A stretch of DNA of 64,000 nt, taken from assembly GCF_026167545.1 (NCBI RefSeq), contig NZ_CP110678.1, forward strand, positions 927,501-991,500. Direction: 5' to 3'. Below, piece by piece: positions 1 through 9,022 of the stretch (its first letter is position 1; each line of letters starts with the position of its first letter). The DNA comes from Sphingomonas sp. S1-29 (GTDB lineage: Bacteria; Pseudomonadota; Alphaproteobacteria; Sphingomonadales; Sphingomonadaceae). Below the pieces are notes generated by a model that was not told the DNA's origin, ran no database searches, and worked only from the letters and a program-made list of their open reading frames with translations. A program made the position numbers and the translations under genes.

Positions 1-402
1 GATGCCTCTTGCTTGATCCTTCGCGCGGCTGACCAGCACTACCGGCCCTGAGGCCTCGCGGCCTGGAGGTCCGCCGGTGATCCTCGCCCGCGTGGAGAAG
101 GTGTCGGGCCCGGTCATGATGATGCGGACGTCGCTTGCGGGTCGCTGGACCAGATCGGCAAGGACTGCCTCGAAAATGACAGAGCGCCGCCCTTCGGGCT
201 CCGCCCCGATACTGCGTTCGAACCGGCGTGTTTCGCCGCGCAGCGCAGTAGCGGCGTCACTTATGCTGACACGCAGGCCGTCGGGTTCCGGCGCGATCAA
301 CACTATTGCAGCGGTAGCGGCCACGCTCAGCAATGCCACGCCGATGCCGAAGCCGCCAATAGCCGCGACCGCGCTTCGCGGGCGTTTCGCGCGCGCGGTC
401 AA
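1..402 (-). CDS. Sensor histidine kinase, N-terminal part only (runs off the window)
   Basis: The 5' end of a gene directly downstream of the response regulator. The frame opens with a TTG (402-400) that overlaps the regulator's TGA stop, a typical translational coupling; no ATG lies in frame nearby, so the start is a judgement. The first ~134 residues are visible: a basic N-terminus, one strong membrane helix at about residues 12-38 rich in A, G, V, L and I, then a soluble, probably periplasmic segment. The HAMP, DHp and ATPase domains would lie beyond the window edge, so 'histidine kinase' is inferred from position, topology and the partner regulator, not from catalytic motifs. The partner would be the OmpR-type regulator at 399-1118. 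Confidence 0.6.
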   Translation of the reverse strand, partial: MTARAKRPRSAVAAIGGFGIGVALLSVAATAAIVLIAPEPDGLRVSISDAATALRGETRRFERSIGAEPEGRRSVIFEAVLADLVQRPASDVRIIMTGPDTFSTRARITGGPPGREASGPVVLVSRAKDQARGI

Positions 403-1118
403 GCTGGTCGCACCGTAGCGGTGAAGCGATACCCGACACCGCGCACCGTTTCGATCAGCGGCGCAGGATCCCCGTCGGCCAGCTTGCGGCGCAACCGGCT
501 GATCGCAATGTCGACCGCGCGGTCATAGGCAGCGGCATCGACGCCACGCGCCAGATCAAGCAGCGAATCGCGGCTGAGCACCCGGCCCGGTCGTTGCACA
601 AACGCTGCAAGCAGCGCGTGGTCGCCTTCGCTTAGGACCAGCGGGCGCCCGGCCGGATCGCGCAGTCGTCGTTCGTCCATGTCGAGATACCAGCCGGCGA
701 AAGTCACGCCGCTTGGTGGCGCGGTCGCCGGCGCTTCGCTTCGCGGCCGGCGCAGGAGCGCCCGGATGCGAGCGAGCAATTCGCGCGGCTCGAACGGCTT
801 CACTAGATAATCCCACGCGCCGACCTCAAGACCAACGACCCGGTCCGTGACACCATCGAGTGCGCTCAGCATCAGAATCGGCCGGCCACCCGTCGCCAGG
901 CGGCGGCACAGTGACAGTCCGTCCTCACCGGGCATCATGACGTCGAGTACGATCAGGTCGACCGGCGCGACCGCAAGCGCCCGTTCGCAGGCCGCGGCGT
1001 CGGCTGCAGCCCGCACGCAATAGCCATGCGCGGTAAGAAATTCGGCAAGCGCGTCGCGGATGCTGGTGTCGTCATCGACGACGAGGATGGTCTCCGCGAG
1101 CTTGGGAAGGATGGCCAT
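399..1118 (-). CDS. OmpR/PhoB-family response regulator
   Basis: A 239-aa two-domain DNA-binding response regulator. Residues ~10-122 form a receiver domain: acidic pocket VVDDD, phospho-acceptor Asp in LIVLDVMMPGEDG, and the conserved Lys in YLVKPFEPREL. Residues ~140-236 form a winged-helix effector domain with the typical ending SRLRRKL...IETVRGVGYRF. The ATG at 1118 is chosen because it places the receiver at the usual distance from the N-terminus; a longer open frame upstream runs into the divergent gene. The gene overlaps the downstream kinase by 4 bases, so the two form an operon. It is divergent from the outer-membrane receptor at 1246, which could be a target. Autoregulation is possible but not shown. 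Confidence 0.92.
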   Translation of the reverse strand: MAILPKLAETILVVDDDTSIRDALAEFLTAHGYCVRAAADAAACERALAVAPVDLIVLDVMMPGEDGLSLCRRLATGGRPILMLSALDGVTDRVVGLEVGAWDYLVKPFEPRELLARIRALLRRPRSEAPATAPPSGVTFAGWYLDMDERRLRDPAGRPLVLSEGDHALLAAFVQRPGRVLSRDSLLDLARGVDAAAYDRAVDIAISRLRRKLADGDPAPLIETVRGVGYRFTATVRPA

Positions 1119-1143
1119 GAGCAAGCATCGATAGCGCGCTTTT

Positions 1144-1171
1144 GTAGCATTTGCGTATCCGCCGCTGCTAC
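1144..1171. promoter_or_regulatory. Candidate operator: inverted repeat between divergent genes
   Basis: The 127-bp space between the response regulator and the outer-membrane receptor contains GTAGCA (1144-1149) and TGCTAC (1166-1171), an exact inverted repeat with 16 bp between arms. Its central position suits a site that controls both genes. No binding data exist, and short dyads occur by chance in GC-rich DNA. Confidence 0.3.
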
Positions 1172-1245
1172 GCACCCGACATCGCGAGGCTACGGTCTGC
1201 TGCTTGAAGGTTCCCGTCGGTCCAATCGAAGGGGGAGCAGCAGCG

Positions 1246-3768
1246 ATGCAAAAAGCGAAACGGTACGTAGGAGTCTCGGCAATCTCCCTGTTCGCGGCGC
1301 CAGCTGCTGCGCAAGAACGCCCGCCCGTGACTGCGCCTTCCGCAACCACCGCCCCGCAGACCGCACCGCGGGCCGGCGCGACGCGGGCGTCGCCGCCCCG
1401 CGCTCCGGGGCCGCAAATGATTTTCCGCGATGCGCAGGGCAACCCGCTGCCGCCAGAGGTCCAGCGCCAGCTTGAAGAGCGGTTTCGCAACAATCCCCCC
1501 GCGCAGACCGGCCAACCTCCAGCCCGGAACGGCGATATCGTCGTCACCAGCGATCGAGCGCGCGGGGCAGTGATTGGCGACGTGCCGGCGGAGCGGAGTT
1601 TCGACATGCTCAGCGTGCGCGCGTTTGGGGCGACCGATGTGAGCGAACTGCTTGAGGCGATCGCGCCGCAGGCCCGCAGCAATCGCGGACGCTCGGATGC
1701 CGGTCCGGTGACGCTCCTGAACGGCCGCCGCGTCTCGAGCTTTGCCGAGATCGCCCGGATACCCACCGAAGCGATCGAGCGGATGGATGTCTTTCCGGAA
1801 GAACTGGCGCTGCGCTACGGCTTTCGCGCCGACCAGAAGGTGGTGAACATCGTCACCCTTCCAAACTTCCGCTCGCTCGTCACCCAGGCGACCGCGCTGG
1901 TGCCGACCGAGGGCGGGACGGCGACCGGCGGTTTGACCGCAGATCAGCTAATCCTCAGCGGCGACACCCGGCTCGGGATTGGCGCCAGCTACAACCGAAC
2001 GTCGTCTCTGCTGGAAAGCGAGCGTGAGTTGCTGCAGCCCGGTGGCGCTCAGGGGAGCGGCAACCTTCGCACACTGTTGCCGCAAGCCGAGCGTTTCTCG
2101 CTCAACGGGGTGATCGGCGCGCCGCTGACGACGGAAATCGGCGCGTCGCTGAACGCGCAGTTCGAGGCAAGCGACCTGACGGCGCTCCTTGGTCCCGCCG
2201 CTCTCGACCAGCCACTCGAGCGTAGCACGCGGAGTAGACGGGGCCGGATCGGAACCGTGTTCGATGGACGCGTGGGCCGGTGGCTGTGGTCGTTCACCGG
2301 CGGGTATGATCGCACGGCGGTGACCGTGCTGACCGATGGCAACGACCCGATGGATTCGCACGACCGCGTCCGTTCGGTAAATGCGATCGCCGATGCCGAT
2401 CTGATCATGAGCGGCCCTTTGTTCACCTTACCTGCAGGGTCCGTCACCGCCAGCATCGGCGGCGGCGTCGGCACGCGCGACTTTCGCGGTTCCTCGGACC
2501 GCGACGACGTGTTCAGCCTTACCAGACTCGGTCGCGACCGGGCGGCAGCGCGCGGAAGCGTCGACGTGCCGATTACGAGCGCGGGCGCGATTGGCACGCT
2601 GTCGGCGAATATCAGCGCCGAGGTGGAACGACTGTCGGACGTAGGCACGCTGTCGACGGCCGGGGCCGCGCTAACCTGGTCTCCGATTTCCTCGATCAAC
2701 CTCGTCGCATCCGTGACGCAGGAGGAGGGTGCGCCGACCGTCGAACAGCTTGGTGCGCCGACGATCGTCACCCCGGCATTCCGCTTCTTCGATTTCGCCA
2801 GCGGCACGTCGGTCGATGTGCCGCGCGTGTTCGGTGGGAACGCCGATCTTGTCGCGGACGACCGCCGGGTGCTGCGCATCGCCCTGAACGTCGCACCGAT
2901 CAAACGCACCGACCTCTTCTTCAGCGTCGACTATGTCGACACGCGGATCGACAACCCGATCGCCGCCTTCCCTGTCCTTACGCCGGCGCTAGAGTCGGCT
3001 TTTCCAAACCGGTTTTCGCGTGACACCGCGGGTCGCCTGACGACCATAGATGCTCGTCCGATCAACTTCGCGCAATCGACGACTCGGCAATTGCGCACGG
3101 GCATCAACTTCACCCGGCCGCTCGGTGACCCGACCGCCGGGCTTGCACCGGGTACGACCATGAAGACGCGGGTTTTCTCGAGCGCGGCTGAGGCGGAAGC
3201 CCACGCCCGCCGACAAAATCCCAACGCCACAGTCGTATTTGCGTCCGCCGAGCCCGGGAGCGCAGCGGCGCGTCGGGGCGAAACCATGCGCAGCCGCTTC
3301 TACGTCAGCCTCTACCACAATTGGACGCTGACCGATTCGCTGACGCTGGTGGAAGGCGGGCCGACCCTCGACCGGCTCGATGGCTTCGCCACCGATCTGC
3401 GCGGGGGACGGCGGGGGCACGAGATTGAGTTCCAGATTGGGGTATTCAAAAAGGGGCTTGGCGCGCGCCTTGGCGTGAACTGGCAGAGCGCGACCCGGAT
3501 TAGCGGGCTGGGCGGAACAGGCGACCTTGCCTTCGCCGACTTCGGACGGGTCGACCTCAACCTATTCCTGAACCCAGCTGAGCGCTTCGGGGGCGCAGGA
3601 GCACCAGCTTGGATCAAGCGGACCCGCGTGACGCTCGGCGTCGGCAACCTTCTGAACGCCCGCCCGCAGGTGCGCGACCAAGCGGGTGCGACGCCGATCG
3701 CTTTCCAACCCGCGCTGCTCGATCCGTTGGGGCGAACGGTCAACCTGACGCTACGAAAGGCGTTTTAA
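1246..3768 (+). CDS. TonB-dependent receptor-like outer-membrane protein
   Basis: An 840-aa protein with a short signal peptide ending near AAPAAAQ, a Pro/Ala-rich linker, a TonB-box-like GDIVVTS, then a plug-like domain at ~residues 100-215 (VTLLNGRRVSSF, IPTEAIERMDVFPEE) and a long beta-rich barrel ending in Phe (NLTLRKAF), as expected for BAM-assembled proteins. The ATG at 1246 is preferred over 1204 because it follows GGGGGAG at 8-9 bp and starts a canonical signal sequence. The plug has 'ALRYGFRADQKVVNIV' where typical receptors have YGSDA.AGVINI, so it is a divergent family member, possibly a porin-like relative. Substrate unknown. It is divergent from the two-component system. Confidence 0.82.
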   Translation: MQKAKRYVGVSAISLFAAPAAAQERPPVTAPSATTAPQTAPRAGATRASPPRAPGPQMIFRDAQGNPLPPEVQRQLEERFRNNPPAQTGQPPARNGDIVVTSDRARGAVIGDVPAERSFDMLSVRAFGATDVSELLEAIAPQARSNRGRSDAGPVTLLNGRRVSSFAEIARIPTEAIERMDVFPEELALRYGFRADQKVVNIVTLPNFRSLVTQATALVPTEGGTATGGLTADQLILSGDTRLGIGASYNRTSSLLESERELLQPGGAQGSGNLRTLLPQAERFSLNGVIGAPLTTEIGASLNAQFEASDLTALLGPAALDQPLERSTRSRRGRIGTVFDGRVGRWLWSFTGGYDRTAVTVLTDGNDPMDSHDRVRSVNAIADADLIMSGPLFTLPAGSVTASIGGGVGTRDFRGSSDRDDVFSLTRLGRDRAAARGSVDVPITSAGAIGTLSANISAEVERLSDVGTLSTAGAALTWSPISSINLVASVTQEEGAPTVEQLGAPTIVTPAFRFFDFASGTSVDVPRVFGGNADLVADDRRVLRIALNVAPIKRTDLFFSVDYVDTRIDNPIAAFPVLTPALESAFPNRFSRDTAGRLTTIDARPINFAQSTTRQLRTGINFTRPLGDPTAGLAPGTTMKTRVFSSAAEAEAHARRQNPNATVVFASAEPGSAAARRGETMRSRFYVSLYHNWTLTDSLTLVEGGPTLDRLDGFATDLRGGRRGHEIEFQIGVFKKGLGARLGVNWQSATRISGLGGTGDLAFADFGRVDLNLFLNPAERFGGAGAPAWIKRTRVTLGVGNLLNARPQVRDQAGATPIAFQPALLDPLGRTVNLTLRKAF

Positions 3769-3871
3769 GATCCACAATCTGTACGAAGCGAGCCGGATTG
3801 CGAAGTAGCAGGAGTTCAGCTCTGAGAAGACCAATGCTGGACGCTCCGAAGCCAAATGCTGCGTCTGAACT

Positions 3872-4285
3872 TCAGCCGCCGACCGGTGAGCGTCGATCGA
3901 TCCAGATCGATCCCGGTGCTGCCATCATTTCAGCCTGGCGGTAGAGCGGCAGGCGATGATCGCACTTGCCGACGACATGGGTCGGCGTCGCGAAGGTGGC
4001 TTTACCGGGCACAATCGCCTTCACCGGGGCGGCCGCCTGCACGATCTTGTCGCAAGCCCTGCAGCTATACTTGGGGCGGATGGTGCGCACGACGCGCCCC
4101 TGGACGGGCACGGCATCGAGCATCTCGTCGCTGTCCTGGCCCAGCGGGCGCATGCCCCGCCGCAATCTGCGCAGGTGCAACTGCCTTGCTCGGGCTCGAT
4201 CCGGCGCTTCGCTTGAGACGGGCCAGCTGCACGCGCAGCGTATCGATAACGGGCTCGCGCGCGGCGGGAACCCCGACCAGTTCAA
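3872..4285 (-). mobile_element. IS66-family transposase (TnpC) remnant
   Basis: Minus-strand translation shows pieces of an IS66 transposase in more than one frame. One frame holds the leucine-zipper-like REPVIDTLRVQLARLKR. Another holds the zinc-finger-like and linker segment RPLGQDSDEMLDAVP, IRPKYSCRACDKIVQA and the start of the catalytic region DHRLPLYRQAEMMA...IDR. A frameshift separates CTCADCGG from MRPLGQD, and the DDE core and both ends are absent. It is therefore a decayed fragment, not a working element. It lies against the broken 5' end of the GH43 gene, so insertion followed by deletion probably truncated that gene. Confidence 0.85.
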
Positions 4286-4342
4286 TCTGGATACTACGCT
4301 GCTCAGCCGAACCTTTGCGCTTGGCGTCCGCTATTCGCTCGA

Positions 4343-5062
4343 TTGACCTCCACCGGGCGCGGTCCCCCGCCGCGCCCCGGCGGCGGCGAAGATGTGTTCC
4401 GCATTCGCACCTATGTCGTCGCGTGCAACGGCGCCGATCCGATGACGGGCAAATGGGCGTTGCTGGGGCAACTCGAAACCCCATGGGACAGCTTCAACCT
4501 CGATGCGACCAGCTTCGTCCATCGCGGCACCCGCTATCTTGCTTGGGCGCAGCGCGAGCCGGGGATCGAGACCAACTCGAATCTGTATCTCGCGCCCCTC
4601 GCCACGCCGCTTACGCTGGCCGCCAAGCCGGCGAGACTGACGATCCCCGAGCTTCCGTGGGAAATCCGCGGGTTCAAGGTCGCCGAAGCCCCTGCGCTGC
4701 TCGCCAGGAACGGCCGGCTGTTCATGACCTATTCGGCAAGCGCTACCGACGCACGCTATTGCCTGGGGATGCTAACCGCGCGCGACGACGCCGATATCAT
4801 GGACCCACGGGCGTGGACCAAGTCGCCGGTGCCGGTGATGCAGACCTCGCCAACCAACAACATCTACGGACCGGGGCACAACAGCTTCACGATGGACGAG
4901 CAAGGCCGCGACATGCTGGTGTTCCACGCACGCGATTACGAGAAAATCACCGGCGATCCGCTGTTCGACCCCAATCGCCATACGCGCATCCAGCGGGTGC
5001 GCTATGACAGCGCCGGGGTGCCGCTATTCGATCCCCCGGTCGGCAATGGGCCACTGACCTGA
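4343..5062 (+). pseudogene. GH43 alpha-L-arabinofuranosidase-like gene, 5' truncated
   Basis: The reading frame encodes the C-terminal ~two thirds of a GH43 five-bladed propeller glycosidase. Recognisable are DSFNLDATSFVHRGTRYLAWAQ, the region around PWEIRGFKVAEAPALLARNGR (general acid Glu in EAPALL) and GPGHNSFT..., ending with DPNRHTRIQRV. Family members are usually 320-350 aa and begin with a first blade carrying the catalytic-base Asp; that blade and any signal peptide are missing. Homology begins around GEDVFRIRTYVV (~4390), just after the IS66 remnant. The first in-frame ATG is probably fortuitous. The product would be inactive. An intact copy would have removed arabinofuranosyl branches, in keeping with the neighbouring xyloglucan genes. 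Confidence 0.75.
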
Positions 5063-5255
5063 TCCTGCCTGGCGAGAGCGGTGTGGCACGCAAGGGCGAT
5101 ATCCGCCCCCCACCTTCTGCTTGGACGCGCTTCAAACCCACGCGTATATTTTCCGAGCACCGAACGCTTCTGCAACAGTGCGCCTGTAATATCCGAGATC
5201 GGACTCGTACGATTGACGCACGACCAAGACCAGAAGGGCGAGGAACTCTATAAGT

Positions 5256-5990
5256 ATGACCGGCGAGGCTGAGGAAACTGTTGGTTCCCAACCACAGGCA
5301 CGGCGCGTGCGCGGCGCAGTCGCCCACGAACTTGGCCGTTCCATTCTGGCCGGTGCCTATCGTCCGGGAGAGTTTTTGCTTGGCGAGGTTGTTTTTGCCG
5401 AGAAGCTGGGGGTATCGCGGGGGGTATACAGGGAAGCGGTACAGGTCCTGACGGGCAAGGGCCTGGTGGAGAGCCGGAGAAAGCTTGGAACGCGCGTCCT
5501 TCCTCGTAACCGCTGGAACATGCTTGATCCCGACGTCCTTGCGTGGGGCTTGGCTAACAACCCCGATTTGCATCTACTCCGCAGCCTCTTCGAGATCCGA
5601 GCCGTGATCGAACCGGCGGCAGCCGCCTTTGCGGCTGAACGACATGATGCGGCGGACATCGAACGACTTCGCCACGCCCTCGACAGCATGGGGCGGCTTA
5701 GCGTCTTTAACGAGGAGGGCCGGGCAGCGGATAGAGACTTTCACGCCGCCATACTTACAGCGTCGCGGAATGACGCGCTGATAACGCTCAGCGCGGGGAT
5801 AACCGCAGCGGTAGGCTGGACGTCCGATCTGGTCAGCCGTGGCAAAGCTACGCCACGCGATCCTATGCCCGACCACATAGCGGTCTATAACGCGATTGCT
5901 GACCGCGACCCGACCGCGGCGTTTCAGGCGATGAAAGATCTTGTCGACTTCGCGCTTGCCGACACCCGCGAGACGCTGGACGGATTGTAG
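5256..5990 (+). CDS. FadR-subfamily GntR transcriptional regulator
   Basis: A 244-aa protein. Residues ~18-85 form the GntR winged helix (VRGAVAHELGRSILAGAYRPGEFL, LGVSRGVYREAVQVLTGKGLVESR.KLGTRV). Residues ~100-235 form an all-helical FCD ligand-binding domain (RSLFEIRAVIEPAAAAFAAER, DRDFHAAIL, DHIAVYNAIADRDPTAAFQAM) with the Asp/His residues that bind metal in this group. Such FadR regulators often control sugar-acid or uronate catabolism. It stands alone, downstream of a broken GH43 gene and convergent with the alpha-xylosidase operon. It may regulate the glycan locus, but no operator was recognised. Confidence 0.88.
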   Translation: MTGEAEETVGSQPQARRVRGAVAHELGRSILAGAYRPGEFLLGEVVFAEKLGVSRGVYREAVQVLTGKGLVESRRKLGTRVLPRNRWNMLDPDVLAWGLANNPDLHLLRSLFEIRAVIEPAAAAFAAERHDAADIERLRHALDSMGRLSVFNEEGRAADRDFHAAILTASRNDALITLSAGITAAVGWTSDLVSRGKATPRDPMPDHIAVYNAIADRDPTAAFQAMKDLVDFALADTRETLDGL

Positions 5991-6127
5991 CAGCGGCAGA
6001 CGCAATTGCAGGCAAGCGGAAACGGCCCGAGCCGAGCCGTATTGCCACTTGAGAACCACTGAAGATGCCCGGTTGGGCTAGCCGCGCTTCCTTTCTGCGA
6101 TCGCCTGCATACCCTGCCCTCGCCAGG

Positions 6128-9022
6128 TCAGTCGATTCGAGGCCGGCCACCCAATGCTATTCTCACCGCCCGCCCGTCATAGACGAACCCGGTAGCCGCG
6201 TTGTCGGTGAAATCGGGTGCCGCCGCCAGGCGCGGGGTATGGAAGCGCACCGACATTGCCCGCTGCTTCGTCATCCCGGTGAAACTACCCCTGCGCGCGC
6301 CGATCGTCAGCGTCTTTGCGGCTTCGTTCCAGCTGACCGGAATCTCGGCGAACTGGCCGTTCAGATATTGCCGGGTCAGGCCGTCATCCTCGAACATCGT
6401 GAACGTCCCATCGGCTCCGGTGAAGACGTGCAGCACGATCGGCCCGTCGGGCTGTTCGGCGGTCGATTGCACGTCCGCCCCGGTCGGCACGATCGATCCC
6501 GCCCGCACATAGAGCGGCATCCGGTCGCGCGGTGCCGCCGCCGTGATCGTCCGCCCGCCCTTGGCATAGGCGCCGCTTGCGAAGTCGTACCAGCCGGTGC
6601 CCGCGGGCAAATATACCTGCCGGCTGCGCGCCTTATACTCGGTTACCGGCGCGGCCAGGAATGCGGGGCCGAACATATATTGATCGTCGATGTCCCATGC
6701 CTTGCGATCGGCGGCGAAGTCCATCACCAGCCCGCGCATGATCGTGCCGTCGCGGTGATAGGTCGCCGCCGCGGTCGACAGGATATAGGGCAGCAACCGG
6801 TAACGCAGCTTGTCATAGCTTTCGAGCGCGCGATAGGTCGCCGGATCGCCCTCCCCCAGCTCATAGATTTCGCGGAACGGCGTCTCGCCATGGCTGCGGA
6901 ACAGCGGCGAGAAGGCGCCGAACTGGAACCAGCGGACGTTCAGCTCTTTCCATTCGGCCAGATGCGCCGGGTCTTTCTTGCTATAGCGATCTTCGACCGC
7001 AAAGCCGCCAATGTCATGCGTCCAATTGGGCACGCCCGACATCGACACGTTGACGCCGGCCGAAATCTGGTCGCGCAGATCGTCCCAGCGTGACGCCACG
7101 TCGCCCGACCACAAGGCCGAACTGGTCCGCTGAATGCCGCCATAGCCCGAACGGGTCAGGATGAAGGGCCGCTTGTTCGGCTCGTCGCGCACCAGGCCGT
7201 TGGCCACGCCCTCGGCATGGATCAACGGAAAGCTGTTGAAGAACTCGGCCGCCGGTCCCATCGCGGTCGGCCCCATCCGGTCCTTGCGCTGTTCGATCGA
7301 CAGGTTGGAATGAATGTCGGGCTCGGTGGCGTCCATCCACCAGGCGTCGAACCCCTTGTCGACCAGCCCTTCCTTCATCTGCCGGAAATAGATTTCGCGC
7401 GCTTCGGGGGCATAGGGATCATAATCGGTGTTGCGGTATCCCGGCCCCACCCAATCCTTTTCATTCGCCGCCAGATTGCCCTGGTACAGATAACCCTTGG
7501 CGTTCAGCTCCTTGGCGTTCTTGGTCTCGGGATAAAATTTGGGCCAGACCGAAATCATGATCCGCGCATCGAGTGCATGGACTTCATCGACCATCTGCTG
7601 CGGCTTGGGAAAGCGTTGCGGGTCGAAGCAATGGCAGCCCCATTGATCCTCGGGCCAATAGAACCAGTCCTGCACGATATTGTCGATCGGCAGCCGGCGC
7701 TTGCGATATTCGCGCACCACGCCCAGCAACTGCTCCTGCGTTTCATAGCGCTGGCGGCTTTGCCAGAAACCATAGGCCCAGCGCGGCATCAGCGTCGCCT
7801 TGCCGGTCAGCGCGCGATAGCCGCCTATCACCGAATCCATATCGGCACCGCCGACATAATAATAATCCAGGCCATGCGCGACTTCGGACGACATCCAAAG
7901 CGAATGGCGGTCGGGCTGCGCCAGCGGATCGCTATGCTCCAGCGCGATATAGCCGGCATTGGGCTCCCATTCGATCCGCACATCGGCAGGCTTGCCCGCG
8001 GTCATCGGCAGTTCGAAATTATGGTACCAGGGGTTCCAGTTCTGCCGCCAGCGGTTCAGCACTTCCTTGCCGTCGACAAAGACCTTCACATAGCTCGACG
8101 AATATAGCCGGAACTTGTGCATGCCGGTCTGATCGGGCCGGACGGTGCCGGTCCACACCACGCGCTGAGTCTGCATCGCGTTGCCGGCGGTGTTCTGGCC
8201 GGTGGTCGCCGCCACCGTCTGCGCCTTGGCCGCCTCGGGCCATTTCGCCTGATCCTCGATATATTGATAATCGATCACCGGCTCGGTGCGGGTCACCGCC
8301 AGCCGATCGCCCAGATAATATTGCGCCTTCCATCCCGGCGCGCCGCCCGAGGTCACCTGCATCCCCTCGCCCACCGGCGTATAGGGCACCGGATTGCCGA
8401 AGCGGGTGATGCCGTTATTGTCCCACAGCACCCCGTAATTCTTGGTCGACACGACGAAGGGGATGCCGATGTCCATGTTATGCTGCGCGAGTTCAACGTC
8501 CTCGCCATTGTAATTCATCTGCCGGTTCTGGTGCTGGCCCAGCCCGTAAAAGCCTTCATCGGTGCCGCGATTGAACTGCTGGCTCACCGCGACAAAGTCC
8601 TCGCCCTCGATCCGCAGCGGCGCGAACCCGCCGCGCGGCGATTCATCCAGCGTGACCCGGCCAGCGGAGTCGCGGAAGCGGACATGGCCATCGGCCAGCC
8701 GAATCTCCGCCGATGCGCTCGCCGCCTTCACCGTGACCAGCCCGTCTGCCTGCGTCACCGTAAAATCGCCGCTGGGCTGCGCGGTCACCATCAGGCTGGC
8801 CGGCAGCTTCAGGTCGGTGTCGGGCACCGCCGTCACCCGGAACCGATCGGGGCCATAGACCAGCACCCGCACCCGCTTGGCCGGGCCGGTATCGGGGGTG
8901 ACGACCACGCCGCCCTTGATCTTGTCGACATCGGCGGCAAATGCGGGAACTGCCAGCGCGGGCAGCGCCACCGAAGCCAGCAGCGGCAAGGCCGTCAGGC
9001 GCAACGTGCGGAACATGGTCAT
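6128..9022 (-). CDS. GH31 alpha-xylosidase with PA14 insert, exported
   Basis: A 964-aa glycoside hydrolase of family 31. The start ATG at 9022 overlaps the stop of the GH35 gene (ATGA), so the pair is translationally coupled. A signal peptide (about 30 residues, ending PAFAA) precedes an N-terminal beta-sandwich, a PA14 domain at ~residues 240-375 (YKV-like FVDGKEVLNRW, IEWEPNAGYIALEHS), the catalytic barrel and C-terminal sheets. The nucleophile Asp is in WWMDATEPD (~residue 564) and the acid/base Asp in SGDVASRWDDL (~641). PA14 insertion in GH31 is known from the xyloglucan alpha-xylosidase of Cellvibrio. It should remove the non-reducing terminal alpha-1,6-xylose of xyloglucan oligosaccharides in the periplasm. 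With GH35 it forms an operon transcribed away from the GH74 gene. Confidence 0.92.
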   Translation of the reverse strand: MTMFRTLRLTALPLLASVALPALAVPAFAADVDKIKGGVVVTPDTGPAKRVRVLVYGPDRFRVTAVPDTDLKLPASLMVTAQPSGDFTVTQADGLVTVKAASASAEIRLADGHVRFRDSAGRVTLDESPRGGFAPLRIEGEDFVAVSQQFNRGTDEGFYGLGQHQNRQMNYNGEDVELAQHNMDIGIPFVVSTKNYGVLWDNNGITRFGNPVPYTPVGEGMQVTSGGAPGWKAQYYLGDRLAVTRTEPVIDYQYIEDQAKWPEAAKAQTVAATTGQNTAGNAMQTQRVVWTGTVRPDQTGMHKFRLYSSSYVKVFVDGKEVLNRWRQNWNPWYHNFELPMTAGKPADVRIEWEPNAGYIALEHSDPLAQPDRHSLWMSSEVAHGLDYYYVGGADMDSVIGGYRALTGKATLMPRWAYGFWQSRQRYETQEQLLGVVREYRKRRLPIDNIVQDWFYWPEDQWGCHCFDPQRFPKPQQMVDEVHALDARIMISVWPKFYPETKNAKELNAKGYLYQGNLAANEKDWVGPGYRNTDYDPYAPEAREIYFRQMKEGLVDKGFDAWWMDATEPDIHSNLSIEQRKDRMGPTAMGPAAEFFNSFPLIHAEGVANGLVRDEPNKRPFILTRSGYGGIQRTSSALWSGDVASRWDDLRDQISAGVNVSMSGVPNWTHDIGGFAVEDRYSKKDPAHLAEWKELNVRWFQFGAFSPLFRSHGETPFREIYELGEGDPATYRALESYDKLRYRLLPYILSTAAATYHRDGTIMRGLVMDFAADRKAWDIDDQYMFGPAFLAAPVTEYKARSRQVYLPAGTGWYDFASGAYAKGGRTITAAAPRDRMPLYVRAGSIVPTGADVQSTAEQPDGPIVLHVFTGADGTFTMFEDDGLTRQYLNGQFAEIPVSWNEAAKTLTIGARRGSFTGMTKQRAMSVRFHTPRLAAAPDFTDNAATGFVYDGRAVRIALGGRPRID

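Noticed and set aside
399..1766. 455-aa version of the response regulator
   Set aside because: The extra N-terminal ~216 residues are antisense to the divergent receptor's signal peptide and linker and have no domain. The receiver domain starts right after ATG 1118.
5256..5990. FadR-type regulator as a fatty-acid regulator
   Set aside because: The sequence shows only the general GntR/FCD plan. The metal-binding-type FCD residues and the sugar-locus context fit a sugar-acid or glycan regulator better.
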